Positions 28,451-39,894 are shown, counted from the stretch's first letter. The stretch: 64,000 nt of DNA from Stakelama saccharophila (GCF_032229225.1 NZ_CP135076.1:725001-789000), one strand, 5' to 3'. The notes: a model not told the origin generated them from the sequence alone. Translations and numbers: made by a program.

Positions 28451-31400
28451 TCAGAATTCGTAGCTGACGCCGACCTGAATCTTCCAGATCGAGGACGAGG
28501 TCTGGACGAAATTCGGATCGTAGGGGTCGAAGTCGGTGATGACATAGCGGCCGTCATCGCCAACCGCCGTCTTGGCCACGTCCACCGTGTAGCTCTGCGT
28601 CCGATAAACGTTCCAGCTCGAGTCGAGCAGGTTCAGGAAGTTGTCGAAATTGGCGAACAGCTTCAGCTTGTCATTCACGCCGAAGAAATGCGCCGGCCCC
28701 GGAATCTCCTGGCTGAAGCGAAGATCGACGTCGAAGAACCAGTCGTTCGTGCATGTATCACGCTTGATCGTCTGGCCCGGCTTATAGTCGCAATTCGAAT
28801 TGGCGACGTAGTCGATCAGGTTGCGTACCGCTTCTGGATCGGTTCCTGCACCCAGGTTGGGGTCGTCCACGCCCGTCGGCACGTAGAGCAGTGCGTTGTT
28901 GCTGCCCGAGGCCGAGTCGTTGAACACGCCGCCGCCGTTGAACGTCAGGCTGTACGGACGGCCCGAGCGACCGACGAACACGAAACCCGCCGAGGTGTCG
29001 TAATCACCGAAGAACTGTTCCTTCAGGTTCAGCGCAAGGGTGATGTTGTGGCGCGTTTCATATTCCGACCGGGCGATCGCCACGTTCTGACGGTCGAAGG
29101 CCGCGACGTAGTCGTAGCTCGAAGTTGCCGTGGAGCTGCCCGATTCACGGTTGGTCTCGGCATTGGTATAGGCATAGCCGAGATTGAACGAGACGCTGCC
29201 GCCTTCGGTGAACAGGCCGCCGCGGAAGTGCTTCGACAGGACCAGCGAGGCAACATGGGTCTCGAAATCCTTGCCGTTGGTGAGCTGGATTTCATCGTCG
29301 CGCGTGGTGTCGAAGCAGGCGTCGCTTACATTGGTGTAGCTGGGCGAAAGGCCACCAAAGCCCTGCAGGGTGGCATCGCACCCGGCGGCCGTGGGATCGA
29401 TCGCGCGATAGATCGGGCGACCATCGACCATGTAGCCGTTATTGCCCAGGGCCGGATTCACCACCTGCGACAGGTCGACGAAATCGACCGGGTTGCGGAA
29501 GCGGCTATAGATATAGTCGACGTTCAGGTGCCAGTCGTCGAAGAAGCCGCCGCCGGTGCCGAAGGTCGTCGAAAAGCCGAGATTGGCGCGAATGACCGTC
29601 GGCGTCTTGAAATTCGGATCGGTTGACTGGGTATCGCCCAGGCCGGCTCCGGCCGCTGCCGAACCGTCTTGGCGGACGCAGTCGGGGATGCCGGTGAACT
29701 GGCCGTTCTGCAGAACGTCGATCTGGCCGTTGGCATCCCGCGCACCGGCGCAGGCGTCGGAATAGCTGGTGCCCATGCCCGTGACGAAGCCATTGTTCGA
29801 AAAGGCGTTCGAGAAATAGACCATCGGGTCGCCGCCCGAGAACATGCCGACGCCGCCGGTCACCTGGGTGGAGCGGAAGAAGCCGTCATTGTCGAAGTCG
29901 TAGGTGACGCCGAGGCGCGGCAGGACGACCGGGTCGAGCTGGCTGAAGCCGATCGCATTGGTGAAGCCGTAGCGGTTAAGGAACGCCGGGTTCGCCCGCG
30001 GGGCGTCGCCGTCCGTCCAGTCCAGGCGCGCGCCGGCCAGGACGTTCAGGTGCGGCGTGGCCTGCCAGTTATCCTGGGCATAGACCGAGAACAGCGTGCG
30101 GGTGAAACGGGCCGCGACGTCGTTGATGTCGCCGCTCGCGGTGAAGTTGCCGTAGGAACCGGCAGCGTCGTAGTTCGCGAAATCCTCGCCCTGCGGGAAG
30201 GTGTTGGTGCCGTTCGACAGCAGACCGGCGCGCAGATCGTCGATATTGGCGAAATCGAGCGTGCCCGTCGAATTCTGCGCGAACAGGTTGTAGACATGGA
30301 CCTGGTTGAATTCGGTGCCGATCGTCAGCGTGTGGTTGCCGACGTCGATATCGCCCTTCACCTTCAACTGGTCGATCTTGGTGGTCAGCTCGTTCGACGT
30401 GCGCGAATAGCCGGGGCCGGCCTGGATCGAACCGTAATTGCCGTTATTTTCGACACCGACGATGATGCGCGGGATCGGGTTGCCCGATTGCGCCTCGCCG
30501 CCGCCGACGGGACCCTGAATGTCGTTCACCTCGGCGTGCGAGGCACGGATCTCGGTCGAGAAATTGTCGGTCCAGTCGGAATACAGACGTGCCGAGAAAT
30601 AATCCGACTTCGTGCCTTCTTCCTCGAACGTGTTCAGGCCCGCATAGTTGGTCTGCGAGATATCGTCTTCCTCGACATTCGATTCCTCGAGGTGCTGGTA
30701 CGTCGCTTCCAGGCGGTGCCGGTCGTTGATGTACCAGTCGATGCGGCCGAAATAACGGTCGTTCGTTTCCGGCAGGGCGCGCGGAATCGGCCCGGTCTCG
30801 ATGCCGTAATTCTGCGCGATGATATCGGAAATCTCGTTGAACTGGTCGACGTTTACGAAGTCCAGCTCATTGGCGAAGCCGCCGCCCGACGGGCCGCGGT
30901 CCTGGTTCGACGCGCTGTCCAGGCCTTCATAGGCGGCATAGAAGAACAGCTTGTCCTTGATGATCGGGCCGCCCAGCGACGCGCCGTAGCGCTTTTCATC
31001 GAACGGCGCGGCGGCGAATTCTTCGCCGTCGATCGTGTCGCCGCGTAGATTCTCGTCGCGATAGGTGAAGAAGGCGGTGCCGTGGAACTGGTTCGTTCCC
31101 GACTTGGTGACGACGTTGATCGAGCAGCCGGTGAAGGCGCCGTACTGCACGTCGAAGGGTGCGAATTCGACCGACGTTTCGCGAACCGCGTCAAACGGCA
31201 GCGGCAGCGAGTTACGCGACGCGAACGGGGTGTAGTTCAGGCCGAAAACGTCGGACTGCGTGATGCCGTCCACGGTGAAGGTGTTGGTGCGGTCGTTGCC
31301 GCCCAGGCACGAAACCCGGTCGACTTCGTCGGAACGGTTCAGGCTGACGCGCGGGTCGATGCGGATATAGTCGCGAATGTCGCGGGTGATGGAGGGAAAG

Positions 31401-31828
31401 GCCTCCAGCGTTTCTTCGCCGAAGGACTGGCCGGGGCCGATCGCGAGCTGGGTCGAGTTGACCGAACTGCCCGTCACGACGATTTCGCCGGCGCCGGTGG
31501 CGAGCTGAAAGCTGAGGTCGGTATTGCCCTGCAGGTTGATATTGACGCCCTGCACGGTCTTGCTCTCGAAGCCGGGGGCGCTGGCGGTCACGGTGTAGGG
31601 GCCGCCGGGAACCAGATTGTTGGCGCGGAAGCTGCCATTGTCGCTGGTCGAAACGGTACGCGAAGAGCCCGTGCGCGTGTCGGTGATGGTGACCGTGGCG
31701 CCCGGCAGCGCCGCATCGGTGTCATCCAGCACCGACCCTTCGATGCCGGAGGTGATCTGCTGCGCAGAGGCTGCGGCCGGAATGCTGAGCGCGACGGCCG
31801 CCGCACCCATCAGAAGATGATTTCGCAT
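28451..31828 (-). CDS. Oar-like TonB-dependent receptor with carboxypeptidase-regulatory domain
   Basis: 1125 residues. Signal peptide (LLMGAAAVALSIPAAASAQ), then a CarboxypepD_reg-like beta-sandwich (GIEGSVLDDTDAALPGATVT, PGGPYTVTASAPGF), a TonB-box-like EIVVTGSS, a plug with DIRDYIRIDPR and TFTVDGITQSD, and a barrel ending VGVSYEF. This is the Oar/OmpA-related TonB family common in sphingomonads, often used for peptides or sugars; substrate unknown. ATG 31828 follows AAAAAGGGAA. Upstream (31922-31927) a TTGACT on this strand is a weak -35 candidate. The terminator separates it from the LytS gene downstream. Confidence 0.92.
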   Translation of the reverse strand: MRNHLLMGAAAVALSIPAAASAQQITSGIEGSVLDDTDAALPGATVTITDTRTGSSRTVSTSDNGSFRANNLVPGGPYTVTASAPGFESKTVQGVNINLQGNTDLSFQLATGAGEIVVTGSSVNSTQLAIGPGQSFGEETLEAFPSITRDIRDYIRIDPRVSLNRSDEVDRVSCLGGNDRTNTFTVDGITQSDVFGLNYTPFASRNSLPLPFDAVRETSVEFAPFDVQYGAFTGCSINVVTKSGTNQFHGTAFFTYRDENLRGDTIDGEEFAAAPFDEKRYGASLGGPIIKDKLFFYAAYEGLDSASNQDRGPSGGGFANELDFVNVDQFNEISDIIAQNYGIETGPIPRALPETNDRYFGRIDWYINDRHRLEATYQHLEESNVEEDDISQTNYAGLNTFEEEGTKSDYFSARLYSDWTDNFSTEIRASHAEVNDIQGPVGGGEAQSGNPIPRIIVGVENNGNYGSIQAGPGYSRTSNELTTKIDQLKVKGDIDVGNHTLTIGTEFNQVHVYNLFAQNSTGTLDFANIDDLRAGLLSNGTNTFPQGEDFANYDAAGSYGNFTASGDINDVAARFTRTLFSVYAQDNWQATPHLNVLAGARLDWTDGDAPRANPAFLNRYGFTNAIGFSQLDPVVLPRLGVTYDFDNDGFFRSTQVTGGVGMFSGGDPMVYFSNAFSNNGFVTGMGTSYSDACAGARDANGQIDVLQNGQFTGIPDCVRQDGSAAAGAGLGDTQSTDPNFKTPTVIRANLGFSTTFGTGGGFFDDWHLNVDYIYSRFRNPVDFVDLSQVVNPALGNNGYMVDGRPIYRAIDPTAAGCDATLQGFGGLSPSYTNVSDACFDTTRDDEIQLTNGKDFETHVASLVLSKHFRGGLFTEGGSVSFNLGYAYTNAETNRESGSSTATSSYDYVAAFDRQNVAIARSEYETRHNITLALNLKEQFFGDYDTSAGFVFVGRSGRPYSLTFNGGGVFNDSASGSNNALLYVPTGVDDPNLGAGTDPEAVRNLIDYVANSNCDYKPGQTIKRDTCTNDWFFDVDLRFSQEIPGPAHFFGVNDKLKLFANFDNFLNLLDSSWNVYRTQSYTVDVAKTAVGDDGRYVITDFDPYDPNFVQTSSSIWKIQVGVSYEF

Positions 31829-31987
31829 GTTGTTCCCTTTTTGGAGCCCAAGTGCCCAAAGCACGCGGTGTTGCTCACCGTCGCGCCGCCCATTGGGACC
31901 CTTTTATTTCCGTTGCGTGACAGTCAACGTGGCGGGCGCGACGGAACCAAAAGACTTATGCTGCGTTGCAAAAAAGCATCACTAGCG

Positions 31988-32013
31988 AGGGAGGACGGCC
32001 AGGGAGGACGGCC
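31988..32013. repeat. 13-bp tandem duplication between ligA and the Oar-like receptor
   Basis: AGGGAGGACGGCC occurs twice head to tail (31988-32000 and 32001-32013), just past the ligA stop. Looks like slippage; no function seen. Confidence 0.8.
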
Positions 32014-32021
32014 CGGCCGAT

Positions 32022-34205
<2,184 letters not shown>

Positions 34206-34234
34206 TCAAGCGTCCCGACCGCTTTAACAACCCA

Positions 34235-34253
34235 TATACTTTAAGAGATAAAG
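34235..34253 (+). promoter_or_regulatory. Candidate -10 box and operator upstream of the membrane protein/regulator pair
   Basis: TATACT at 34235-34240 is close to the consensus -10 in an otherwise GC-rich context. CTTTA (34239-34243) and TAAAG (34249-34253) form an inverted repeat over it. The downstream gene pair includes a winged-helix regulator, so self-control is plausible. A matching -35 is not evident. Confidence 0.4.
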
Positions 34254-34276
34254 CTATCCGCCAAGCAAAGGAGGAC

Positions 34277-34600
34277 GTGCTCTGCGCGCTGGCGCTGGCC
34301 GTGTTTATCACCGGCATGGTGCGCGCGAACATGTCCGCAGGTTCGGACTTCTACCTGATGTTCTCGATGCTGCCGCCGGTGATGTTCGGTGTCTATACGC
34401 TGGCGCTCAGAACCGCCTCGGTCGCCTCGGCGCAGCCCGCGCTCGGCGTCTATGTCTGGCTCTCGCTCGCCTTCGCCGTCATCACCGTGCCGCTGGCCTG
34501 GACCCTGTGGCAGCTGCCGGTCACCGCGCTCGGCGTGCTGATCGTCTCCGTCCTGCCCGGCATCGCGCTCATGCGGATAGAGGGCGGGGCGCATGGCTGA
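34277..34600 (+). CDS. Small inner-membrane protein paired with a winged-helix regulator
   Basis: About 107 residues with four hydrophobic segments (VLCALALAVFITGMV, LMFSMLPPVMFGVYTLAL, VYVWLSLAFAVITVPLAW, ALGVLIVSVLPGIALM). Family not recognised beyond that. The start is unsure: AAAGGAGG at 34267-34274 is very strong but only 2 nt from GTG 34277; the frame is open back to ATG 34175, which would put the promoter-like TATACT inside the gene. Its stop overlaps the regulator gene by 8 bp, so the two act together. Confidence 0.65.
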   Translation: MLCALALAVFITGMVRANMSAGSDFYLMFSMLPPVMFGVYTLALRTASVASAQPALGVYVWLSLAFAVITVPLAWTLWQLPVTALGVLIVSVLPGIALMRIEGGAHG

Positions 34601-34919
34601 GGACGCGCCGCTCGATTACCGCGCCATCGACGACGTTATTCACGGCCGGGTGCGGCTGGCGGTAATGGCCTATCTGTCGGGCGCGGATACGGCGGATTTC
34701 TCGCAGTTGCGCGACAAGACCGGCGTGACGGACGGCAACCTCTCGGTCAACCTGCGCAAGCTGGAGGAGGCCGGCTATATCCGCATCGACAAGGCCTTCG
34801 TGAAGCGCCGCCCGCAGACCCGGTGCAGCCTGACCGATGCCGGCCGCAAGGCGTGGCTGGCCTATCTCGAACGGATGCAGGCAATGCTGTTCGGTGAGGG
34901 CGGCGACCCCGCGGACTGA
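34593..34919 (+). CDS. Winged-helix transcriptional regulator (MarR-like, HTH_34)
   Basis: 108 residues: VIHGRVRLAVMAYLS, then FSQLRDKTGVTDGNLSVNLRKLEEAGYI and RRPQTRCSLTDAGRKAWLAYL. This is the compact HTH_34 winged helix with no effector domain. It overlaps the membrane-protein gene by 8 bp. Such regulators often repress their own operon; the CTTTA/TAAAG inverted repeat at 34239-34253 is a candidate site. Confidence 0.88.
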   Translation: MAEDAPLDYRAIDDVIHGRVRLAVMAYLSGADTADFSQLRDKTGVTDGNLSVNLRKLEEAGYIRIDKAFVKRRPQTRCSLTDAGRKAWLAYLERMQAMLFGEGGDPAD

Positions 34920-34923
34920 TGCG

Positions 34924-36990
34924 TCAGCCGGTCTTGCGCAGGATGCGGCTGGGCGGCTGCTGAAGGCGGTCGAGGTCGATCGGTTCGGCGAACTGCAGCC
35001 CGGCCTTTCCGTTCCTGGCCCAGCGGATGGTGGCCGAAATCATCTGCCGGTCCATCATCTCGATCCGGACCTCGTGCCCGACGAACTGATCGGACAATGC
35101 GATCCCTTCGATCATGGCGCCGGTGGACGACAGATTCTGGATCCGCACCTCGCCGCGCTCGCCGGCGACCTCCAGCACCGCGCGGCGCAGCATCTTGATG
35201 CGCGGGCTGCGGCTGACCTTGAAACCGCTTGCAGATGCGGCGCCGCCCTGGGCTTCCAGTTGCGCCAGCGCTTCGGCCGCCGGCATCGGCTTGCCATAGA
35301 CATAGCCCTGGACATGGCTGCAGCCGAGTTCGCGGATCAGCTCGATCTCGTCCTGCACCTCCAGCCCCTCGGCCGTGGTCTCCATGCCCAGCGTCTCCGC
35401 CAGCATGACGATCGCCTTGATAATCGCGGCGTTGCGGTTGCCGGGAACGGCCGCCCCGCGCACGAAGCTCTGGTCGATCTTGATCTTGTCGAACGGCGCG
35501 TTCTTCAGATAGCCGAGCGAGGAATAGCCGGTGCCGAAATCGTCGAGCGCCAGGCGCACGCCGATCGCCTTCAGCTTGCGGAACATCTGTTCGGACGAGC
35601 TGCTCTCGTTCAGGAACACGCCTTCGGTGATCTCCAGCTCCAGCCGTCCGGCGGCGATTCCGGCGCCCGCCAGCGCGCTGGTGACGATGGTCGGCAGCGC
35701 CGGATTGGCGAACTGGATCGGCGACACGTTGACCGCGACGCGCACATCGCCCGGCCAGTGCGCGACATCGTGACAGGCGGTGCGCAACACCCATTCGCCG
35801 ATCGATTCGATCAGGCCGCAATCCTCGGCGATGGGAATGAATTCGGCCGGCGAAATGGCGCCGCGTTCGGGATGGGTCCAGCGCACCAGCGCCTCGAACC
35901 CGACGATCCGCGTCGTCTTGGTGCTCACCACCGGCTGATAAGCGACGTGAAGCTGGTTCTGCGCCAGCGCGGTGCGCAGGTCGTCTTCGAGCTGCTTGCG
36001 GCTCTGTGCGCCGATCAGCATGTCCTGGTGATAGAAACGGTGCAGGCCGCGCCCGTCGGCCTTCGCCGCATACAGCGCGAGGTCGCCGTTGCGGACCAGC
36101 GTTTCCGAATCCTCGCCGTCGCCCGGTGCGATCGCGATGCCGATCGAACAGCCGATCGAGATGGACGAGCCGTTGAGGAAATAGGGTTGCGACAGCGCCG
36201 CGATGATCCGCTCGGCAAGTTCCGAAAGACGGTCGCGCCCGCCTTCGTTCGGCAGGATCACCTGGAACTCGTCGCCGCCCATGCGTCCCACCAGCCCGGC
36301 GCCGCCGACCGCGCGGGACAGGCGCTGCCCGACCTGCTTGAGCAGCGCGTCGCCGGTCTGGTGGCCCAGCGTGTCGTTCACCGCCTTGAACCGGTCGAGG
36401 TCGAGCAGCATCAGCGCGGTCGCGCGGTAGCCGCTCGTTTCCGCCAGCGTCTGGTCGAGCGAAATCCGCATCCGCTGGCGATTGGCGAGATCGGTCAGGC
36501 TGTCGAACAGGGCGAGCCGGTTGATCTCGGCTTCCGACCGGCGCTTTTCGGTAAGATCGCTGCCATTGCCGATGAAGCCGCGGAAATTGCCGACCTCGTC
36601 GAAGATCGGCCGGCCCGAGATCGACCACCAGCGTTCCTGCCCCGCAACGCCGCGCGACCGGACCGAATAGTCGGAAAAGGATACGCGCGACGTCAGGTGA
36701 AAGCTCAGCGTCCGTTCCGTGTCCGAAGAGGCGCCGTCGACCACGAAGACCTCGCCCAGCGGCTGGCCCATGACGGCCCCGTCGCCGGCGTCGATCTGCT
36801 CGACCACTTTCGCCGACAGATAGGTGAGCCGTCCGTGGCGATCGGTTTCCCAGAACCAGCCGGCCGAACTCGTCTCGAATTCCTCGACCAGGCGCATGGC
36901 GCGCTGCGGCCAGTCGGTGCCGTCGCCGTCGCTCGCGCGCGCGGATCGGCCGAACAGGCCGCTGCGAAGATTCCGGGACATTTCGAACAC
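34924..36990 (-). CDS. PAS-GGDEF-EAL-PilZ cyclic-di-GMP protein
   Basis: 688 residues. PAS-like sensor (~35-150: SAGWFWETDRHGRLTYLS, then GRPIFDEVGNFRGFIGNGSD). GGDEF (~165-325) with intact RMGGDEFQ. EAL (~335-585) with intact FEALVRW, NVSPIQF, ITEG, LALDDFGTGYSS, KIDQSF, TAEGLE and QGYVYGKPM. A C-terminal PilZ domain (~610-680: RRAVLEVAGERGEVRIQNLSSTGAMIE). No membrane helix, so cytoplasmic. Both catalytic sites look active, giving synthesis and breakdown in one chain, with PilZ as a likely internal c-di-GMP sensor. Divergent from the metallohydrolase gene across 296 bp with no other feature seen. Confidence 0.9.
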   Translation of the reverse strand: MFEMSRNLRSGLFGRSARASDGDGTDWPQRAMRLVEEFETSSAGWFWETDRHGRLTYLSAKVVEQIDAGDGAVMGQPLGEVFVVDGASSDTERTLSFHLTSRVSFSDYSVRSRGVAGQERWWSISGRPIFDEVGNFRGFIGNGSDLTEKRRSEAEINRLALFDSLTDLANRQRMRISLDQTLAETSGYRATALMLLDLDRFKAVNDTLGHQTGDALLKQVGQRLSRAVGGAGLVGRMGGDEFQVILPNEGGRDRLSELAERIIAALSQPYFLNGSSISIGCSIGIAIAPGDGEDSETLVRNGDLALYAAKADGRGLHRFYHQDMLIGAQSRKQLEDDLRTALAQNQLHVAYQPVVSTKTTRIVGFEALVRWTHPERGAISPAEFIPIAEDCGLIESIGEWVLRTACHDVAHWPGDVRVAVNVSPIQFANPALPTIVTSALAGAGIAAGRLELEITEGVFLNESSSSEQMFRKLKAIGVRLALDDFGTGYSSLGYLKNAPFDKIKIDQSFVRGAAVPGNRNAAIIKAIVMLAETLGMETTAEGLEVQDEIELIRELGCSHVQGYVYGKPMPAAEALAQLEAQGGAASASGFKVSRSPRIKMLRRAVLEVAGERGEVRIQNLSSTGAMIEGIALSDQFVGHEVRIEMMDRQMISATIRWARNGKAGLQFAEPIDLDRLQQPPSRILRKTG

Positions 36991-37286
36991 GCGCCCCGTC
37001 TATACGGCCGTGGTTTACACCCGCCTTCGAACCATGGTTGCCGATTTCTTTCCGCGGCACCGGCCGGGCGCAGAAATCGGGTTCGGGGACTGCCGCGCCG
37101 TGTCATGCGGAACGATCATCGTTGCTGCGCGCTGTCGATCAACGATTTCCCGGAACGGCGGAGAGAAGGCATGTCGCGATGTCGCGATGGACACGGTCCC
37201 GTAAGCAACGGCGGGTCGCGCGGCGATCCGCCGGCGGGCAGGCGGCTGCGCGACAGGGCACAGCCCGACCTTGTCGGGCACGGCGC

Positions 37287-38459
37287 ATGATCCGCCGGCT
37301 GCTGCGGGGCGCCGGAAAGGTCGCGTTGTGGATCGCGATCATTCTGTGCCTGGGGGCGACCGTCGTCCCGCATTTCCTCGACCGCCGCTATTATCGCGGC
37401 CCCGTGAGCGATCATTTCGATGGCGAGCGGTTCTTCAATCCCGACGGCGAGGGCGAACCGACGCCGACGGGCAGGGGAAATCGCTCCAGCTTTCCGGTCC
37501 GCTATCTGCTGGACCGCGACGACCGGCCCGATTGGCCGGCGCATGTCCCGGTTTCGCCGGCCACGCCGCCGCAGCGTGTGACGGGGGACCGAATGCTGGC
37601 GACCTGGGTCGGCCATGCGACCGTGCTGATCCAGACCCGGGGACTGAACATCCTGACCGATCCCATGTGGAGCGACACGGCCGGCCCGCTCGGCATCGGC
37701 CCGTCGCGGGTGGCGGCGCCCGGCATCCGGTTCGCGGATCTGCCGCCCATCGATCTCGTGCTGGTCAGCCACAATCATTACGATCATCTCGACCTCGCGA
37801 CCCTGCGGCGGCTGTGGCGGCGCGACCGGCCGCGCATCGTCACCTCGCTCGGCAATGACAGCGTGATCCGCCAGGCGGGGGTGCCGTCCACGGCGCTGGA
37901 CTGGGGCGGGCGGCTGAGAATCGCGCCCGGCGTCGAGCTTGTCGTGACCCGCAACCATCATTGGGGAAGCCGCTGGTTCGCCGATCGCAACCGCGCCTTG
38001 TGGTCCGGCTTCGTCGTGCGGCTTCCCGGCGGCAACCTGCTTTTCGCCGGCGACACCGGGTTCGGCGACGGCCGCTGGGCCGACGCGGCGGCATCCTATG
38101 GCCCGATCCGACTCGCGCTCATCCCCATCGGCGCCTTCCGATTTGTGCCCGGCCAGATGGCGTCGTCCAGCCATGTCGGGCCGGCGGGCGCGGTGGCGAT
38201 CTTCGAGCGCATGCACGCGGCGCGCGCGATCGGCATCCATTGGGGGACGTTCCGCCTGTCGCGCGAAGCCTATGACACGCCGCCGCGCCTGCTGGAGCTG
38301 GCGGCGCGCTGCGCCGGCCTGGGCGACGCCTTCAGCACTGTCGCGATCGGCAGGACGGTGGAGATTCCCGGCCGTGCGGAACCGGCGGCGCACCGGATCG
38401 TCCCGCGAAAGCGCATCCTCGATTGCCTCGATACGCCGGCGGCGCGTGCGCTACCTTGA
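37287..38459 (+). CDS. Membrane-anchored metallo-beta-lactamase-fold hydrolase (NAPE-PLD-like)
   Basis: 390 residues. One N-terminal membrane helix (VALWIAIILCLGATVVPHFL) anchors a periplasmic domain. Metal-binding motif SHNHYDHLD is intact; LATWVGHATVLIQTRGLNILTDP, NLLFAGDTGFG and GIHWGTFRLS match the UlaG/NAPE-phospholipase-D-like group. Relatives cleave phospholipids or lactones; the substrate here is unknown. A 20-bp tandem repeat and a family B repeat lie downstream. Confidence 0.85.
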   Translation: MIRRLLRGAGKVALWIAIILCLGATVVPHFLDRRYYRGPVSDHFDGERFFNPDGEGEPTPTGRGNRSSFPVRYLLDRDDRPDWPAHVPVSPATPPQRVTGDRMLATWVGHATVLIQTRGLNILTDPMWSDTAGPLGIGPSRVAAPGIRFADLPPIDLVLVSHNHYDHLDLATLRRLWRRDRPRIVTSLGNDSVIRQAGVPSTALDWGGRLRIAPGVELVVTRNHHWGSRWFADRNRALWSGFVVRLPGGNLLFAGDTGFGDGRWADAAASYGPIRLALIPIGAFRFVPGQMASSSHVGPAGAVAIFERMHAARAIGIHWGTFRLSREAYDTPPRLLELAARCAGLGDAFSTVAIGRTVEIPGRAEPAAHRIVPRKRILDCLDTPAARALP

Positions 38460-38506
38460 AGGCAAGGGCGACCCGTCCATGCCCGCGCCGGGACAGGCTT
38501 CGCCGG

Positions 38507-38524
38507 CCCTGAGCTTGCCGAAGG
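38507..38524. repeat. REP-like repeat, family B (degenerate copy)
   Basis: CCCTGAGCTTGCCGAAGG resembles the core CCTGAGCTTGTCGAAG seen near 48.6 and 58.8 kb. It lies between two convergent genes. Confidence 0.55.
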
Positions 38525-38555
38525 AGCGGCCCTCTTTTTCCGGCCGAAGATCGGC

Positions 38556-38595
38556 GCAATGCGTCGCCGGCATTAGCAATGCGTCGCCGGCATTA
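38556..38595. repeat. Perfect 20-bp tandem duplication overlapping the ClC stop codon
   Basis: GCAATGCGTCGCCGGCATTA is present twice without spacer (38556-38575, 38576-38595). The TAA of the ClC gene is the last three bases of the second copy. Confidence 0.95.
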
Positions 38596-39894
38596 ATCGT
38601 CGTCGGCGCCGCGCGTGCCGAAGGTGAGGGCGAGCGCGTTGTAGAGCTTGTCCTTGCAGACGAGCTGGCTCGATTGATTTGCGATCAGCGCGGCGCCGAG
38701 CATGGGCAGCATCAGCCCGCGGCTCACCGTCGTTTCGGAAATGATGATCACCGCGGTCAGCGGCGCCCGGACGACGCCGGTGAAATAGGCGACCATGCCC
38801 AGCAGCACGACGGCACTCGCAGGCTCGCCGGGGAATAGCGGACGCAACAGGTTGCCGAAGCCCGCACCGGTCGCCAGGCTGGGGGCGAAGATGCCGCCGG
38901 GCAGGCCGGCGACCGCGGTCGCCGCCGTGGTCGCGAACTTCGCGAAGCCGAACCACAAGGGCGCATGCACCCCTTCGATCATATAGCGCGCCGGCAGATA
39001 GCCCGTGCCCCAGGTAAGCTGCGTGAACACGCCCAGAACCGCCACCACCGCGCCGCAGATGCCGGCGAACATCAGCGGGTTGGCCCGGCTCCAGCGCATC
39101 GGCGCATTGTCCGCGCGCGCCGCACCCAGGACCAGGCGGGAAAAGCAGCCCCCGCCGATACCGCCCGCGATTCCCGCGAGCGGTGCGACGATGATCGCGC
39201 TCATGAAGGGCAGGGCGGCGCCGGTCACGCCGAAATACAGGTAATCACCCATCAGCCCCTGCGCGATCATGCCCGACAGCAGGATCGCGGTCATGACCAG
39301 CAGCGTCATCCGCTGCTCATAGGCGGCGGCGAGTTCCTCGATGGCGAAGGCGATTCCCGCCAGCGGGGTATTGAACGCGGCCGCGACGCCGGCGGCGCCG
39401 CCGGCGATGATCATCGAGGCGCGCATCGGCGCGTGCATCAGTTTGTGCCAGCGCGCCATCAGTGCGGCGGCAAGCTGCACCGTCGGTCCTTCGCGCCCGA
39501 CCGAGGCGCCGCAGAACAATGCGGCGAGCGTCAGGATCGCCTTCAGCACCGCCGTCTTCATCGATACCAGCGCCGTGGCGGCCATGCTGGGGTTCGACTT
39601 CGCCGCGATCACCTGCGGAATGCCGGAGCCGCGCGAAAGCGGCGCGAAACGATTCGTCACATAGACGATCAGGACGAAGCCGATCGGCGTCAGGAGAAGC
39701 GGAAGATAGGTATATTGGTGCGCCAGGCCGACAAACTGTTCGCTGACCGCATCGGATGCCCGGGCGAATATCAGCGCCATCAGGCCGATCGACACCGCGC
39801 CGGCGGTAATCGCGATCCGACGGCGGAAAACGAGCGATTGCGGCCCATGGCGCCGCATCAAAGCGCGGATTCTGCGTCGGGTCAGTCGTTTCAC
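38593..39894 (-). CDS. ClC family chloride channel or H+/Cl- exchanger
   Basis: About 433 residues with 10-12 membrane helices. Selectivity-filter motifs are present: GSGIPQ, GREGPTVQ (gating glutamate) and GGIFAPSLATGA. A glutamate pair in FAIEELAAA lies where exchangers carry the internal proton glutamate, hinting at an H+/Cl- exchanger. No CBS domains. Start uncertain: GTG 39894 or ATG 39858, neither with a strong ribosome site. Stands alone, convergent with the metallohydrolase gene. Confidence 0.88.
   Translation of the reverse strand: MKRLTRRRIRALMRRHGPQSLVFRRRIAITAGAVSIGLMALIFARASDAVSEQFVGLAHQYTYLPLLLTPIGFVLIVYVTNRFAPLSRGSGIPQVIAAKSNPSMAATALVSMKTAVLKAILTLAALFCGASVGREGPTVQLAAALMARWHKLMHAPMRASMIIAGGAAGVAAAFNTPLAGIAFAIEELAAAYEQRMTLLVMTAILLSGMIAQGLMGDYLYFGVTGAALPFMSAIIVAPLAGIAGGIGGGCFSRLVLGAARADNAPMRWSRANPLMFAGICGAVVAVLGVFTQLTWGTGYLPARYMIEGVHAPLWFGFAKFATTAATAVAGLPGGIFAPSLATGAGFGNLLRPLFPGEPASAVVLLGMVAYFTGVVRAPLTAVIIISETTVSRGLMLPMLGAALIANQSSQLVCKDKLYNALALTFGTRGADDD

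Noticed and set aside
34862..37060. 732-codon minus-strand frame offset from the GGDEF-EAL gene
   Set aside because: The neighbouring frame carries every GGDEF, EAL and PilZ motif; this one is Arg/Gly/Ala-rich with none.
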